From Fulvivirga ulvae (lineage in GTDB: Bacteria; Bacteroidota; Bacteroidia; Cytophagales; Cyclobacteriaceae), in contig NZ_CP089981.1 in assembly GCF_021389975.1 (NCBI RefSeq), positions 2,071,501 to 2,135,500 of the forward strand: DNA of 64,000 nt. Reading direction: 5' to 3'. The notes under the pieces are model-generated. The model had not been told where the DNA came from, made no database searches, and worked only from the letters and a program-made list of their open reading frames with translations. Each line of letters begins with the position of its first letter. The stretch's first letter is position 1. This document shows, one piece after another, positions 17,072 through 26,875 of this stretch. The position numbers were made by a program, and so were the translations under genes.

Positions 17072-18346
17072 ATGAATCCTTCGAAAAAGGGCTGGCTCAA
17101 AGAGTTTCTGCACTATAGAAAGAATCTGTTCGTAAGGTCTAAAGAGTTTGAGAAAACCAAAAAGGGCCAACATCCCGACCAGTCTTTTTACGGCATGATC
17201 CAACCAACGGGTATTATGTATGGGTATCCTGTACATGTATATGATCTGGAATTGGATTACGGATGGAAAAAGCTCGACACCGTCAAGGTCTTATTGGCTG
17301 ATAGCTTTATCAATATTGCAGAATTATACGCCTCCGCCCCTGTAGATACTGCCGATGCCTTCTACCGGCTGATGTACGAAACTATGGACAGTGTCAACCA
17401 TTTTTACAACGCCGTCTACCCTGAGATTTCTACCTCGTTTACAAATTGGCTAGGCCAGAAAAAAGATGTGCTCCTGATAACTGAAAAAATCCTGGATAAA
17501 CGGCTGGATATTATTTTTAAGAAAAGCAGCAATTTCTGGACTGATTTCTTCAATCATAGCCAGCTGTTTCTTGATATTTACATTTTCGGACAATGGAGCC
17601 ATACTAATCCTGATCGTGTTTTGCTGGAGTTTTTTAAGGATGAAAAAGAAGAACTTAGCTACACCGCCGTAAAGGTAATGGCCGCAGCAGCCCATGCCAA
17701 TAAGCATGTGGAAAGCGAGGAAGAAAAGCTGTTTGAACATTTTATAGAAAACTCAGGTCTTCCGGCAGAGAAAAGGCGTGTTGCTAATGAATATTTTGGG
17801 CATGGACTCGCCATTCAGGATATCTCGGTGGCAGAGTCCGATCCCTGGGTAATCAGAAAGTACTTTCTGGAGCTGGCTATCCTCACAGTATGGTCTGATA
17901 AAATGGTTGAGGAGATCGAGTGGGAATTTCTAAACAACTTTAACCGATCATTAGGTTTTTCAGGGGAGGATTTTGACAGCAGTATGATTGCCGTCGAGGG
18001 GTTTGTGCTTCAAAACTGGCATCAACTCGATAGTCTCCAGCTCAAAAAAGACCACCAGGCTATTAGCGAGGATTATGTCGGGCGCATAGCCAGAATTACT
18101 GAAAAGTACATAAACAGGATAAAGCTTGAAATGTCGGATGATCATGAACTGATTGAGATTTTAAGAAAGGGTAAGGTATCAGAACTTTCAAAAGATGAAA
18201 AGGAGATACTCCGTCACAAATTTATAGGAATACTGAAAGCCATTCCCAGCTTTAGGGTTATTGCGCTGCCTAAAGATTTTCTATCCTACGAAATTCTTCT
18301 GAGGGTTATTCCAAAAAGTGTTATAGCAGAAATGGCAGGCGGCTGA
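17072..18346 (+). CDS. LETM1-related biofilm-associated family protein with a TerB-like region
   Basis: The 424-residue protein is without signal peptide or clear membrane helix. It starts MNPSKKGWLKEFL and has MIQPTGIMYGYPV soon after, features I associate with the Bacteroidota LETM1-related biofilm-associated family. A TerB-like helical region lies at about residues 195-295 (VMAAAAHANKHVESEEEKLF). The C-terminal end has the LETM1-like FRVIALPKDFLSYEILLRVIP. It is convergent with terC, with one base between the two stop codons. The molecular role is unknown; biofilm linkage is family knowledge, not shown here. Confidence 0.7.
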   Translation: MNPSKKGWLKEFLHYRKNLFVRSKEFEKTKKGQHPDQSFYGMIQPTGIMYGYPVHVYDLELDYGWKKLDTVKVLLADSFINIAELYASAPVDTADAFYRLMYETMDSVNHFYNAVYPEISTSFTNWLGQKKDVLLITEKILDKRLDIIFKKSSNFWTDFFNHSQLFLDIYIFGQWSHTNPDRVLLEFFKDEKEELSYTAVKVMAAAAHANKHVESEEEKLFEHFIENSGLPAEKRRVANEYFGHGLAIQDISVAESDPWVIRKYFLELAILTVWSDKMVEEIEWEFLNNFNRSLGFSGEDFDSSMIAVEGFVLQNWHQLDSLQLKKDHQAISEDYVGRIARITEKYINRIKLEMSDDHELIEILRKGKVSELSKDEKEILRHKFIGILKAIPSFRVIALPKDFLSYEILLRVIPKSVIAEMAGG

Positions 18347-18347
18347 T

Positions 18348-19304
18348 TTATTTACCCGACTCCGATTTGGGAATAACCAGAGACATGATAATAGACGCAG
18401 TAAGCGTCACTATAATAACAGTGAAAGAGATCACAATATCTATATGAATGTTTATTATCTCCAGTAGCATTTTAGCACCAATAAAAATCAGTATAAATGA
18501 AAGCCCCTTTTGAAGAAGATAAAATTTATCTATAATGCCTGCCAGCAGGAAGAACTTAGCCCTTAAACCCAGCACTGCAAAAATATTTGAAGTATAAATA
18601 ATGAATTCGCTCTGCGTAATAGCAAAGGCGGCAGGGATAGAGTCAACCGCAAAAATGAGATCGGTAGTCTCAATCAACAATATAACCAGAAACAGAGGGG
18701 TGAATAGGATAGCGCCCCCTTTTTTTACCACAAACCTTCCTCCAAAGTCACTTTTTGTAATCTTAAGATATTTTCTTGCAAACCTTAACAATGGATTTTT
18801 ACCAGGATCAATATCTTCATCTTCTCCCTCAAAGAATATTTTAATGCCGGAGTAAACAAGAAATACTCCAAAAATGTATAGTATCCAGTAAAATTGCCCG
18901 ATCAGATATGCTCCTACGAAAATAAATATCGCCCTGAAAACTAGCGCGCCAAGAATTCCCCAGAACAGGATGTTATGGTAGTATTCTTCCTTTACGTGGA
19001 AATACCTCAGTATCAAGAGTATTACAAAAATGTTATCAACAGAAAGGGCATATTCAGTGAGATAAGCAGAGAAATAGGTCAGGGCTTTGGTAGCCCCTCC
19101 GTCATACAGATAGATCAGGTAACCAAAGGCCACAGAAATTACCACCCAAAAAATGGATTGATAGAGGGCCGATTTTGTAGAAATGCGATGTGCCTTTTTA
19201 TTAAAAACACCAAGGTCTATAATAAGGAATAGCAGTATGACCACACCGAATACGGCGAAAAGTAAGGACTCATGTGTATTATCAAAAAGAGCAAAAAGGA
19301 ACAT
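18348..19304 (-). CDS. TerC-family integral membrane protein
   Basis: The 318-residue product has about nine membrane helices and the family's conserved acidic positions within helices: LTEYALSVDNIFVILLIL and ETTDLIFAVDSIPAAFAIT. TerC/Alx proteins are associated with tellurite resistance and with Mn2+ handling and metal loading of exported proteins. The ATG at 19304 is preferred over a GTG at 19322 because it follows a GGGAGG-like sequence and is the first ATG. No other ter genes (terA, terD, terZ) are nearby, so a metal homeostasis role is likelier than a tellurite operon. Confidence 0.88.
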   Translation of the reverse strand: MFLFALFDNTHESLLFAVFGVVILLFLIIDLGVFNKKAHRISTKSALYQSIFWVVISVAFGYLIYLYDGGATKALTYFSAYLTEYALSVDNIFVILLILRYFHVKEEYYHNILFWGILGALVFRAIFIFVGAYLIGQFYWILYIFGVFLVYSGIKIFFEGEDEDIDPGKNPLLRFARKYLKITKSDFGGRFVVKKGGAILFTPLFLVILLIETTDLIFAVDSIPAAFAITQSEFIIYTSNIFAVLGLRAKFFLLAGIIDKFYLLQKGLSFILIFIGAKMLLEIINIHIDIVISFTVIIVTLTASIIMSLVIPKSESGK

Positions 19305-19481
19305 ACCCTGTGCACCTCCCACCGGAGTAATTAAAATTTAAATCAAAGGGTAACAACATCTCAAAAAGAACAAATTATTACCAACTATATCCTAGCAAAA
19401 CTACAAAAATTAACCAATCAAAATATCACATAAATGGTTATTTTGTGAATTCATTAAATACTAGCCAATATAACATATTAA

Positions 19482-19892
19482 TTAGTTACATTGATCACAT
19501 ATACCCTGAATTAATATATTTTTTTGGTTTGCTTTAAACCCTGCCGGCAGGCTGATTTCGGGAATTTGTATTTTGTCGAGACATTGTGTCTGGCCACATT
19601 GCTCGCACTTGAAATGAACATGTTCGTGGTTATGTTCTTCCTTTGAACACTCGCTACACAACGCGTATTTGGTAACCCCCTCATCATCAAGCACCTTATG
19701 AATTAAGCCTTTATCCAAAAATGTTCTGAGCGTACGGTATACCGTCACCCGGTCGAAAGACTGATCCACCTGATGTTCTATATCAGAGTGAGATAATGCA
19801 TGTTCGTTGTTGAGAAGTAATGTAAGGACCTCTGCTCTGCAAGGAGTGGATTTTAGTTTGAAATTATTCAGTACATTTTTAAGGTCCATCAT
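19482..19892 (-). CDS. Fur-family metal-responsive transcriptional regulator
   Basis: The 136-residue product has the winged-helix DNA-binding part (FDRVTVYRTLRTFLDKGLIHKV) at residues about 10-75. The metal-binding dimerisation half follows, with two CxxC motifs (CSEC and CEQC), a His-rich EEHNHEHVHFKC stretch, and a terminal CDQC. The paired cysteines point to a structural zinc site. Whether it senses Fe, Zn, Mn or peroxide cannot be decided by eye. It follows the ABC exporter by 8 nt on the same strand and precedes terC by about 180 nt, so metal stress may connect the three. Confidence 0.88.
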   Translation of the reverse strand: MMDLKNVLNNFKLKSTPCRAEVLTLLLNNEHALSHSDIEHQVDQSFDRVTVYRTLRTFLDKGLIHKVLDDEGVTKYALCSECSKEEHNHEHVHFKCEQCGQTQCLDKIQIPEISLPAGFKANQKNILIQGICDQCN

Positions 19893-19900
19893 TTTAAGTT

Positions 19901-21697
19901 TTAAGTAAGTTGAAACTGAAGCCTTAACAGATAACTATATATACCATCATCATAGGCTGATAGTTCCTCATGGGTTCCCGTCTCTACAATTTCCCCTTCT
20001 TTTACCACAAAAATTTTATCAGCTTTTCTAATGGTAGCTAATCTATGTGCTATGATAATTGTTGTCCGATCCTTCATCAGTTCATCCAAAGCCTCTTGAA
20101 CCAATACTTCCGATTCAGCATCAAGTGAACTGGTGGCCTCATCAAGAATAAGGAGCGCCGGGTCCTTCAATATTGCCCTGGCAATGGCTATACGCTGCCT
20201 CTGGCCACCTGAAAGTTTGATGCCCCTGTCGCCTACTACCGTCTCAAGACCTTCAGGAAAACTCTCAATAAAGTTATACGCGTTAGCTTTACGGGCAGCC
20301 TCCTCTATTTCCACATCCGTAGCATTTGGCTTGCCATAGGCTATATTCTCGCGAATGGTACCTCCAAACAAAATTACTTCCTGGGGCACTATACCAACAT
20401 TCTGCCTATAGTAAGTCAAGTCATAATCAGCTATATTATGCCCATCAACTTCTATTGTACCATTAGTGGCATTATAAAAACGCATAAGCAACTGTATGAT
20501 GGTCGACTTTCCGGCACCACTAGGCCCCACCAGCGCCACTTTTTGGCCTGCACTAATGTTCAATTCCAACCCTTTCAGTACTTTAAGTTTTTTTCTGGAT
20601 GGATACGCAAAGTATACGTCGTTAAACGAGATGTTCCCTTGCAACTTACCCTCTCCAACAATACCTCGTGTAGTTTCAACTTCTTCATTGATAATTTCAA
20701 GAACACGCTCTGATGCGCCAATGGCACGCTGCAAGTGTCCGTAAATATCACCAAGCCCCGCTATTGAACCGCCAATAAAAGTAGTATATAAAACAAAAGA
20801 CAATAACCCTCCGATTGTCATCACATCATCAGCAACAAGATTGGCCCCATACCACATAACACCCACTATACCTCCAAACAGCGCAAATATGACAAATGAA
20901 ATAAACCCGCCACGATATTTGGCGGCTCTTATGGCAGTATTAACCGTATCTGTTAAAGCCTGTCCATATCTTTTTATCTCAAGCCCTTCATTGGTGTAAG
21001 CCTTTACGGTATTTACAGAGTGCAAAGTTTCTTCTACTACTACATTGGCTGCTGCAAGCTTGTCCTGGGTCGACTTTGAGAGGTTCCTGATAAACTTTCC
21101 AAAAAAAAGTGCCGCAATGATCAGTATCGGAAAAGTTGCCAGCATAAAAACCGTGAGTCTCGGTGCCAGATATAGTATGATCCCTGTTCCAATTAACAAC
21201 GTTGCAATCTGACGAAATAGCTCTGCCAGTGTTACTGAAAAAGTATCCTGGAGCATTGATACATCTGAAGTAATTCTGCTGATCAGTTCTCCTACCCGTC
21301 GGCTATCAAAAAATTTTACCGGCAGGGTTATTAGTTTGCTATAGGTCGACAACCTCACATCGGCCATAGACCTTTCACTTACCTGGGCAAACAAATAAAC
21401 TCTGAAAAAAGAAAAAATACTTTGAGTCAATAACACGCCTATCAAGGCCAGGGTAACTTCATTGATACTACTTAGTATCCAGCTTTCCCCACTGGCAACG
21501 TCTATTAGCTTACCTGCCAGAAAAGGAAAGGCCAGAAGTATAGTGCTGCTAAAAAAAAGACAGATCATACCAAGTATAAAAATACCCTTGTAGGGAAGAG
21601 TATACTTGAATATGCCTATTAACTTTTTAAAGTTAGTCTTGTTGAGCTTTCTTTTTTCCTCAGCATTCAGAGGGCTTTTTCCTCTTCGTTTCGCCAT
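19901..21697 (-). CDS. ABC-B type exporter (fused membrane and ATPase half-transporter)
   Basis: The 598-residue half-transporter has a six-helix membrane domain at residues about 30-320. The ATPase domain shows Walker A VGPSGAGKSTI (about 391), signature LSGGQRQRIAIARA (about 497), Walker B LLILDEATSSLD (about 519) and the H-loop IIAHRLAT (about 549). It should work as a homodimer in the inner membrane. The family exports lipids, drugs or peptides; MsbA-like function is possible but not provable here. The Fur-family gene follows 8 nt downstream in the same operon. Confidence 0.88.
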   Translation of the reverse strand: MAKRRGKSPLNAEEKRKLNKTNFKKLIGIFKYTLPYKGIFILGMICLFFSSTILLAFPFLAGKLIDVASGESWILSSINEVTLALIGVLLTQSIFSFFRVYLFAQVSERSMADVRLSTYSKLITLPVKFFDSRRVGELISRITSDVSMLQDTFSVTLAELFRQIATLLIGTGIILYLAPRLTVFMLATFPILIIAALFFGKFIRNLSKSTQDKLAAANVVVEETLHSVNTVKAYTNEGLEIKRYGQALTDTVNTAIRAAKYRGGFISFVIFALFGGIVGVMWYGANLVADDVMTIGGLLSFVLYTTFIGGSIAGLGDIYGHLQRAIGASERVLEIINEEVETTRGIVGEGKLQGNISFNDVYFAYPSRKKLKVLKGLELNISAGQKVALVGPSGAGKSTIIQLLMRFYNATNGTIEVDGHNIADYDLTYYRQNVGIVPQEVILFGGTIRENIAYGKPNATDVEIEEAARKANAYNFIESFPEGLETVVGDRGIKLSGGQRQRIAIARAILKDPALLILDEATSSLDAESEVLVQEALDELMKDRTTIIIAHRLATIRKADKIFVVKEGEIVETGTHEELSAYDDGIYSYLLRLQFQLT

Positions 21698-21858
21698 TAC
21701 AATCCGTTATTACGCCTAATGTAACCTATAAAACCGCAAATCTATCCAGATAAAGCTTCTTAGACTAATTTCTAAATAAAAATCACCGAAGTAGCGCGTG
21801 ATAACTTTCTGCGTTTTATTTTTTTAGCCTAACTTTAGCCATCGCAAAATAAGATATA

Positions 21859-22770
21859 ATGTATCAGGTAAAAAGACTATTGGTAGGGCTTGATCTATCA
21901 GAAATGGATGGAAAGCTTCTTACATATACTTCAAAATTGGTTAAGTTGTTTGGTGTTGAAATGGTCTATTTTCTTCACGTTGCAAAATCCCTGGATTTAC
22001 CGAAAAAGCTGGTAGAAAAATATCCGGATCTTGTAGCTCCGGTTGATGAGGCATTGGAAAAGGACATCAGGGGTCAAGTAGAAAAGCACTTTACTGGTAC
22101 ATGCGAATTTAAAGTAGAGGTAAGGGAGGGTAATGCTGAAGACAAAATATTGAGATGGGCCGACCAAAAGGAGATCGACCTGGTGGTAATGGGAAGAAAA
22201 CATGAGCTGAAGGGAACGGGAGTACTTCCAAACAGGTTAGCCAAAACGATTCATTGCTCCGTTTTACTAATACCCGAAAATGCAACCGATAAAATTACCA
22301 AAATACTAGTGCCGGTTGATTTTTCAAAAACCTCTTCAATGGCCTTAGAAGAAGCCGTTCTTATTAAAAAAGCTACAGGAGCTCAGATCATATTACACAA
22401 CTCGTATCGCGTACCTTCCGGCTACCATCTTAGCGGAAAGTCTTACCATGAATTCGGGGAAATTATGAAAAGTAATGCCTACGAAGATGCAGTTGAGTTT
22501 TTGCAACGATCTGAATTGAGAGCAAGTGATGTAGAAATTCAACTAACACTTGATGAAAATGATGATCCCGCAGAGCTGTCTTACGCACTTGCTGAAGAAA
22601 AAAATGCTGACTTAATTATTATTGGGTCTAAAGGGAGAACCGGCCTGGCTTCCATATTACTTGGTAGTGTTGCTGATAAAATGATCCGGTACGATAGCAA
22701 AATCCCGCTTATGGTAGTAAAAGATAAAAAGGCTAATCTCGACTTTTTACAGGCCCTGTTAAAGCTTTAA
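21859..22770 (+). CDS. Tandem universal stress protein
   Basis: The 303-residue product contains two UspA domains, at residues about 1-145 and 150-290. The second has a good nucleotide-binding motif, GSKGRTGLASILLGSVADKM, fitting G-2x-G-9x-G-S. In the first the corresponding GRKHELKGTGVLPNRLAK is degenerate, so probably only the C-terminal half binds ATP. Its stop overlaps the convergent lipoprotein gene by 4 nt. Tandem Usp proteins typically respond to envelope or energy stress. Confidence 0.88.
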   Translation: MYQVKRLLVGLDLSEMDGKLLTYTSKLVKLFGVEMVYFLHVAKSLDLPKKLVEKYPDLVAPVDEALEKDIRGQVEKHFTGTCEFKVEVREGNAEDKILRWADQKEIDLVVMGRKHELKGTGVLPNRLAKTIHCSVLLIPENATDKITKILVPVDFSKTSSMALEEAVLIKKATGAQIILHNSYRVPSGYHLSGKSYHEFGEIMKSNAYEDAVEFLQRSELRASDVEIQLTLDENDDPAELSYALAEEKNADLIIIGSKGRTGLASILLGSVADKMIRYDSKIPLMVVKDKKANLDFLQALLKL

Positions 22771-23345
22771 AGTTTAATCTCAGCATTGACTTCAAAATTT
22801 ACAGAGTCTTTAAATATCATTTTCTGAGTGCCTTTTATCGAATACTTATGAAGTAATGATAACCCTGTAAAATCATTGAAAACAAACTTCAAGCTCCTCT
22901 TTGAATGATAAATAGGATTGTTCTCAACATATGCTGCCTCAATTATTCTTAAATCATCCGGTGTATTCAAATAGTATAGCTTAAGATAAGGGACCTCCAG
23001 ATCATCGGACACACCTGAGTATTCTTTGATTTTCAAATTACTATTCGGGTCATCGTACACTTTAACTTCATAAGAGCCTTGTAAGGCCGGCTTATTGATA
23101 TTTATTTTTTCCAATATCTGAAATTCACGGTTCCATGCATCAAGGCTGTCTGGGGCCACATTTCCTTCCGAAGATTCGCCCTGAACTTTAGCCCTTTTGC
23201 TGATACTGGCCTGTTTTTCGTAAAGAAGCTGCTTTTGCTGCTTCATCAGACTATCAGTATCAAAATATACAGATACAGTTTTGTCTGGCTTCATTTGACA
23301 TGAAGTCAGACTGATAAGTATAGTAAGTATAAAAGTATTTTTCAT
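22767..23345 (-). CDS. Lipoprotein coupled to gpmI, function unknown
   Basis: The 192-residue product has a lipoprotein signal (LISLTSC, Cys at about 16), a helical lysine/glutamine-rich stretch, and then a beta-rich domain (about residues 85-192) with segments such as VPYLKLYYLNTPDDLRIIEA. The start overlaps the gpmI stop as TGATG, indicating translational coupling. The domain resembles uncharacterised Bacteroidota lipoproteins. Pairing with a glycolytic gene is probably historical rather than functional. Confidence 0.65.
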   Translation of the reverse strand: MKNTFILTILISLTSCQMKPDKTVSVYFDTDSLMKQQKQLLYEKQASISKRAKVQGESSEGNVAPDSLDAWNREFQILEKININKPALQGSYEVKVYDDPNSNLKIKEYSGVSDDLEVPYLKLYYLNTPDDLRIIEAAYVENNPIYHSKRSLKFVFNDFTGLSLLHKYSIKGTQKMIFKDSVNFEVNAEIKL

Positions 23346-24865
23346 CAGATCAGTACATCCCCCGTCATTTCTGATGGCACCTGCACACCCATCATCTTTA
23401 ATATGGTTGGAGCCAGGTCACCAAGTTTACCGTCTTTGACAGAACCTATAAAGTCACTATCAACGAAAACACACGGTACAAGGTTGGTAGTATGTGCTGT
23501 ATTTGGAGTGCCGTCGGGATTGATCATGATATCAGAATTTCCATGATCGGCTATAATAATTGTAGAGTAGCCATTTTTCAAAGCAACCTCCACAACCGCC
23601 TGAGCACAACTATCAACGGTTTCACAGGCCTTAACGGCCGCTTCAAACACACCAGTATGCCCTACCATGTCGGGGTTGGCAAAGTTCAGGCATATAAAGT
23701 CCGGATCTTTGGCTTCAAGCTCAGGTATGATCTTGTCCCTGATATCTTTTGCACTCATTTCCGGCTGCAAGTCGTAGGTAGCTACTTTTGGCGAAGGACA
23801 CAGGATGCGCTTCTCTCCTTTGAACTCACCTTCACGACCTCCTGAGAAAAAGAAAGTAACATGCGGGTATTTCTCGGTTTCTGCTATCCGGATTTGCTTC
23901 TTGTTATTTCTTTCCAGTACCTCCCCCAACGTGTTTTGCAAATTGTCTTTTTCAAAAATGACCTTTACGCCTTTAAAGGTATCGTCATAGGTGGTCATGG
24001 TTACATAATGCAGGTTCAGTTTGTGCATGTTTTGCTCGTGGAAATCTTTCTGGGTCAAAGCCTGGGTAATTTGTCTTCCACGGTCTGTTCTGAAATTAAA
24101 ACAGATCACCACATCTTCCTCTTCTATTTTAGCAATTGGCTGATTGGTGTCATCCACATGAACTATAGGCAATATAAATTCATCGGTAACGTCCTCCATG
24201 TACGATTCTTTCACGGCTTTCAGTATATCTCTTGCCGGCTTTCCTTCTCCGTTTACCATGAGATCGTAAGCTTTCTTTACACGCTCCCAACGGTTATCTC
24301 TGTCCATGGCATAATAGCGGCCTACTACAGAAGCAATCTGGCCCGTGGTTTTCTCCGCATGTGCCTGAAGGTCTGCCAAGTATTTTTCACCGGCCTTGGG
24401 GTCGGTATCCCGGCCATCCGTAAAGGCATGTATATAAACTTTATCCAAACCTTTATCACTGGCTATGGAACACAGACCTTTCACATGGTTAATGTGTGAG
24501 TGCACACCGCCATCGGATATCAAGCCAATGAAGTGGACTTTCTTATTTTCTTTTTTAGCATAATCAAATGCATCGTTTAAAACAGGGCTATCATCTATGG
24601 TGTGCTCTTCAAATGCTTTATTGATTTTTACCAGATCCTGGTAAACTACCCTTCCGGCACCAATATTCATATGGCCCACTTCTGAATTTCCCATCTGACC
24701 TTCCGGCAAACCAACCGCCAGTCCTGAGGCTTCAAGCTTGCTATGGGGGTATTTTTCCCAAACAGAATCCATAAAAGGGGTGTTTGCCTTAGCAATAGCT
24801 GATATTTCAGGGTTTTGTCCTAAACCCCAACCATCCAGGATCATCAGAAGTACTTTCTTGTTCAT
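23345..24865 (-). CDS. gpmI: 2,3-bisphosphoglycerate-independent phosphoglycerate mutase
   Basis: The 506-residue, two-domain, metal-dependent enzyme interconverts 3- and 2-phosphoglycerate in glycolysis and gluconeogenesis. Recognisable elements are the start VLLMILDGWGLG with the metal-binding Asp, the catalytic Ser in GNSEVGHMNIGAGR (about residue 62), the DGRDTDPKAG segment, and IIADHGNSD near the C-terminus. The length is typical for the family. It heads a short operon with the lipoprotein gene. Confidence 0.96.
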   Translation of the reverse strand: MNKKVLLMILDGWGLGQNPEISAIAKANTPFMDSVWEKYPHSKLEASGLAVGLPEGQMGNSEVGHMNIGAGRVVYQDLVKINKAFEEHTIDDSPVLNDAFDYAKKENKKVHFIGLISDGGVHSHINHVKGLCSIASDKGLDKVYIHAFTDGRDTDPKAGEKYLADLQAHAEKTTGQIASVVGRYYAMDRDNRWERVKKAYDLMVNGEGKPARDILKAVKESYMEDVTDEFILPIVHVDDTNQPIAKIEEEDVVICFNFRTDRGRQITQALTQKDFHEQNMHKLNLHYVTMTTYDDTFKGVKVIFEKDNLQNTLGEVLERNNKKQIRIAETEKYPHVTFFFSGGREGEFKGEKRILCPSPKVATYDLQPEMSAKDIRDKIIPELEAKDPDFICLNFANPDMVGHTGVFEAAVKACETVDSCAQAVVEVALKNGYSTIIIADHGNSDIMINPDGTPNTAHTTNLVPCVFVDSDFIGSVKDGKLGDLAPTILKMMGVQVPSEMTGDVLI

Positions 24866-24946
24866 ATGCGCATTTTATACTGTTAAAGCGCAAAAAACGT
24901 TAATTTTAAGATGGTATTCAAAGCAAATGGTCAAAAGTTATATCTA

Positions 24947-26875
24947 TTATGTTTTATTGATCATCACTACTTTTTGTTTATCAGAGCGCGCTATCTGCTT
25001 GTAAAAACTGATAAGTTCTTCATAGGTATCTTTTGAATACGTGCCTTTTTCTATCAATAAGCTCCGGGTATATATCAGTCTGTTACCGTCTATACTGACC
25101 TCGCTGGTATATTTGCCAAAGGAGGACTCCAATATGAGAGGCTCGGGAACAAACTCCGGTACATAACCTATTGGTAGTGTATAGACAATTGAATCAGTGT
25201 CATAATAGCTAAACTGCTTAACAATAGGCGTTTTTCTTTGCTCCAGTACCTCTGGAATGTAGGTGCTCTTATTATTGAGATTAGGACGAATAAATAATCT
25301 CTTTCCACTAATGGAAGCAAGTTTCTTTATCTCAAGTGAAGATTTTTGCTGTATCTCTGGCAAATCCCTTTCTATTAATTCAAACTTAAAATCCAGCAGA
25401 TTAAATGACGAAATATCGCAATTCCTATATATCCACTTTTCCTGCTCTTCAAGTCCCTGCCTTAAGTAATAGTCCAGATTACCATTTTCAATTTGGATAC
25501 CCTTGTAGCTAACAGTCATATCAACGGTACCAGTTCCCTGATCATCTATACTTACCCGGGCTACAGTTATTTGTTGGTTTTGTTCGGGCTCATATGCCGG
25601 TGTGCGTACAACCACCCCACCCTCTTCTGTGATTAAAAGCACTTCCCGGTCTGAGGTGAATTTGCCCAAGTACCCAAACGGATTGGTTTGACTTGTACAC
25701 TCCAGCCAGATAGTATCATTTTTCAGGGGTACCGCCAATATCGCATGATTGAAGGTACTATTGGCAAAACCTTCTTTCAGAGGCCTGGGATACTGGCCTG
25801 CCTCAACAAGTACATAGTTAGATTTAATACCTGCGGCTGTCAACATTGCCTTTGTATAATTTGAAAGTGCTTTGCAATCACCATAACCTACATTATCGAC
25901 GGTTATAGCTTCTATCGGTTGAAAACCGCCTATACCAAGTTGCACGCTTACATATCGGGTGTTTTGTTGCAGGTAGCTATAGATCCTTTTTACCTTCTCC
26001 CTTTCTGTTTGGGCATCTGCAACAAGCGCTTTGATCTTAGATATTGTTGCATCAGGCAACTGGTCACGGTTGGCATTGAGTGATTTTATCCATTTTCCAA
26101 AGTTACTCCAGCTCGTAAATTCCCCAGGGTATCCATCATATTCAAATCTGTGAGGAGTTGTGTAGATTACAGGTGTATAAAAAGTTATATTCGTTCCAAA
26201 TGGTTCGAATTGCACCGGCTTCAAATGCTCAAATTGCCATTTTAGGCTTACCTCAACTCCAGTAATCTCCTTTACCGGCTCAGAAGCATTGTGTACTTCA
26301 TAAAATGGGATCAACTCACCTGGTCCTACCATTTCAAAAGAACTCTTTAATACTGCAATCTTCTCATCCGGCTGCACGACCCAGTTAGGAGTCTGAAACA
26401 GGTTTTTATATTCTACCTCGTATTCAAATTCAACTGTATATGGATATACCTTTCTTCTAAGATCTGCTATTCTTACGCGGTTATCTTCAAAAAGACTCAC
26501 TTCAGAAATATTACTTCGATCTAAAAATTCGGACTTCTTTAAGTCCTCTATCTCCTTGCCGTGTTCATCATAGCATTTAGCTTTAAAAGAAACAATTGAG
26601 GAGGATTTATCATAATTAATGCCCTTCACTCCAAGATTAGCAGCCTGGGGATTAAGTATCGTGATTACGGTTCTCCTATGGAGAACTGTTTTGCGAAAAC
26701 TATGAATCTGAAACCTCGCCTCATCACTTAGCACTATTGCTTTAGCATTTTGCTTAATGCTGTCCGGAATACTTCTATTTAGAATATCCTGGCTAAAGGC
26801 CTGCCGGGTAAGCAGACCAAAACCAAGAATTAACAGGTGAATTTTATATTTTCTTAAGAACAACTTGCTCATCAT
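24947..26875 (-). CDS. DUF3857/transglutaminase-like exported protein, catalytic residues present
   Basis: The product of about 642 residues has a signal peptide, an N-terminal DUF3857 beta-sandwich (residues about 50-260) and a transglutaminase-like core at about 290-400. The core contains the Cys of VGYGDCKALSNYTKAML and a downstream His in STFNHAILAVPL, followed by an acidic position in WLECTSQ, so a Cys-His-Asp/Glu type site is complete. A C-terminal beta domain follows. The reading frame extends to a TTG at 26887, but the ATG at 26875 or 26872 fits the signal peptide better. It overlaps the upstream paralogue by about 32 nt. Role unknown; the family is common in Bacteroidota envelopes. 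Confidence 0.8.
   Translation of the reverse strand: MMSKLFLRKYKIHLLILGFGLLTRQAFSQDILNRSIPDSIKQNAKAIVLSDEARFQIHSFRKTVLHRRTVITILNPQAANLGVKGINYDKSSSIVSFKAKCYDEHGKEIEDLKKSEFLDRSNISEVSLFEDNRVRIADLRRKVYPYTVEFEYEVEYKNLFQTPNWVVQPDEKIAVLKSSFEMVGPGELIPFYEVHNASEPVKEITGVEVSLKWQFEHLKPVQFEPFGTNITFYTPVIYTTPHRFEYDGYPGEFTSWSNFGKWIKSLNANRDQLPDATISKIKALVADAQTEREKVKRIYSYLQQNTRYVSVQLGIGGFQPIEAITVDNVGYGDCKALSNYTKAMLTAAGIKSNYVLVEAGQYPRPLKEGFANSTFNHAILAVPLKNDTIWLECTSQTNPFGYLGKFTSDREVLLITEEGGVVVRTPAYEPEQNQQITVARVSIDDQGTGTVDMTVSYKGIQIENGNLDYYLRQGLEEQEKWIYRNCDISSFNLLDFKFELIERDLPEIQQKSSLEIKKLASISGKRLFIRPNLNNKSTYIPEVLEQRKTPIVKQFSYYDTDSIVYTLPIGYVPEFVPEPLILESSFGKYTSEVSIDGNRLIYTRSLLIEKGTYSKDTYEELISFYKQIARSDKQKVVMINKT

Noticed and set aside
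18348..19304. TerC as part of a tellurite-resistance operon
   Set aside because: No terA, terD, terZ or terX-like gene is within the window; the neighbour with a TerB-like region is convergent.
23861..24499. A 212-codon frame antisense to gpmI
   Set aside because: It lies entirely inside gpmI, a clearly conserved enzyme, and its residues have the biased composition of a shadow frame.
26201..26220. tRNA-like GGTTCGAAT string
   Set aside because: It lies within the DUF3857 gene, and no cloverleaf stems can be drawn around it.
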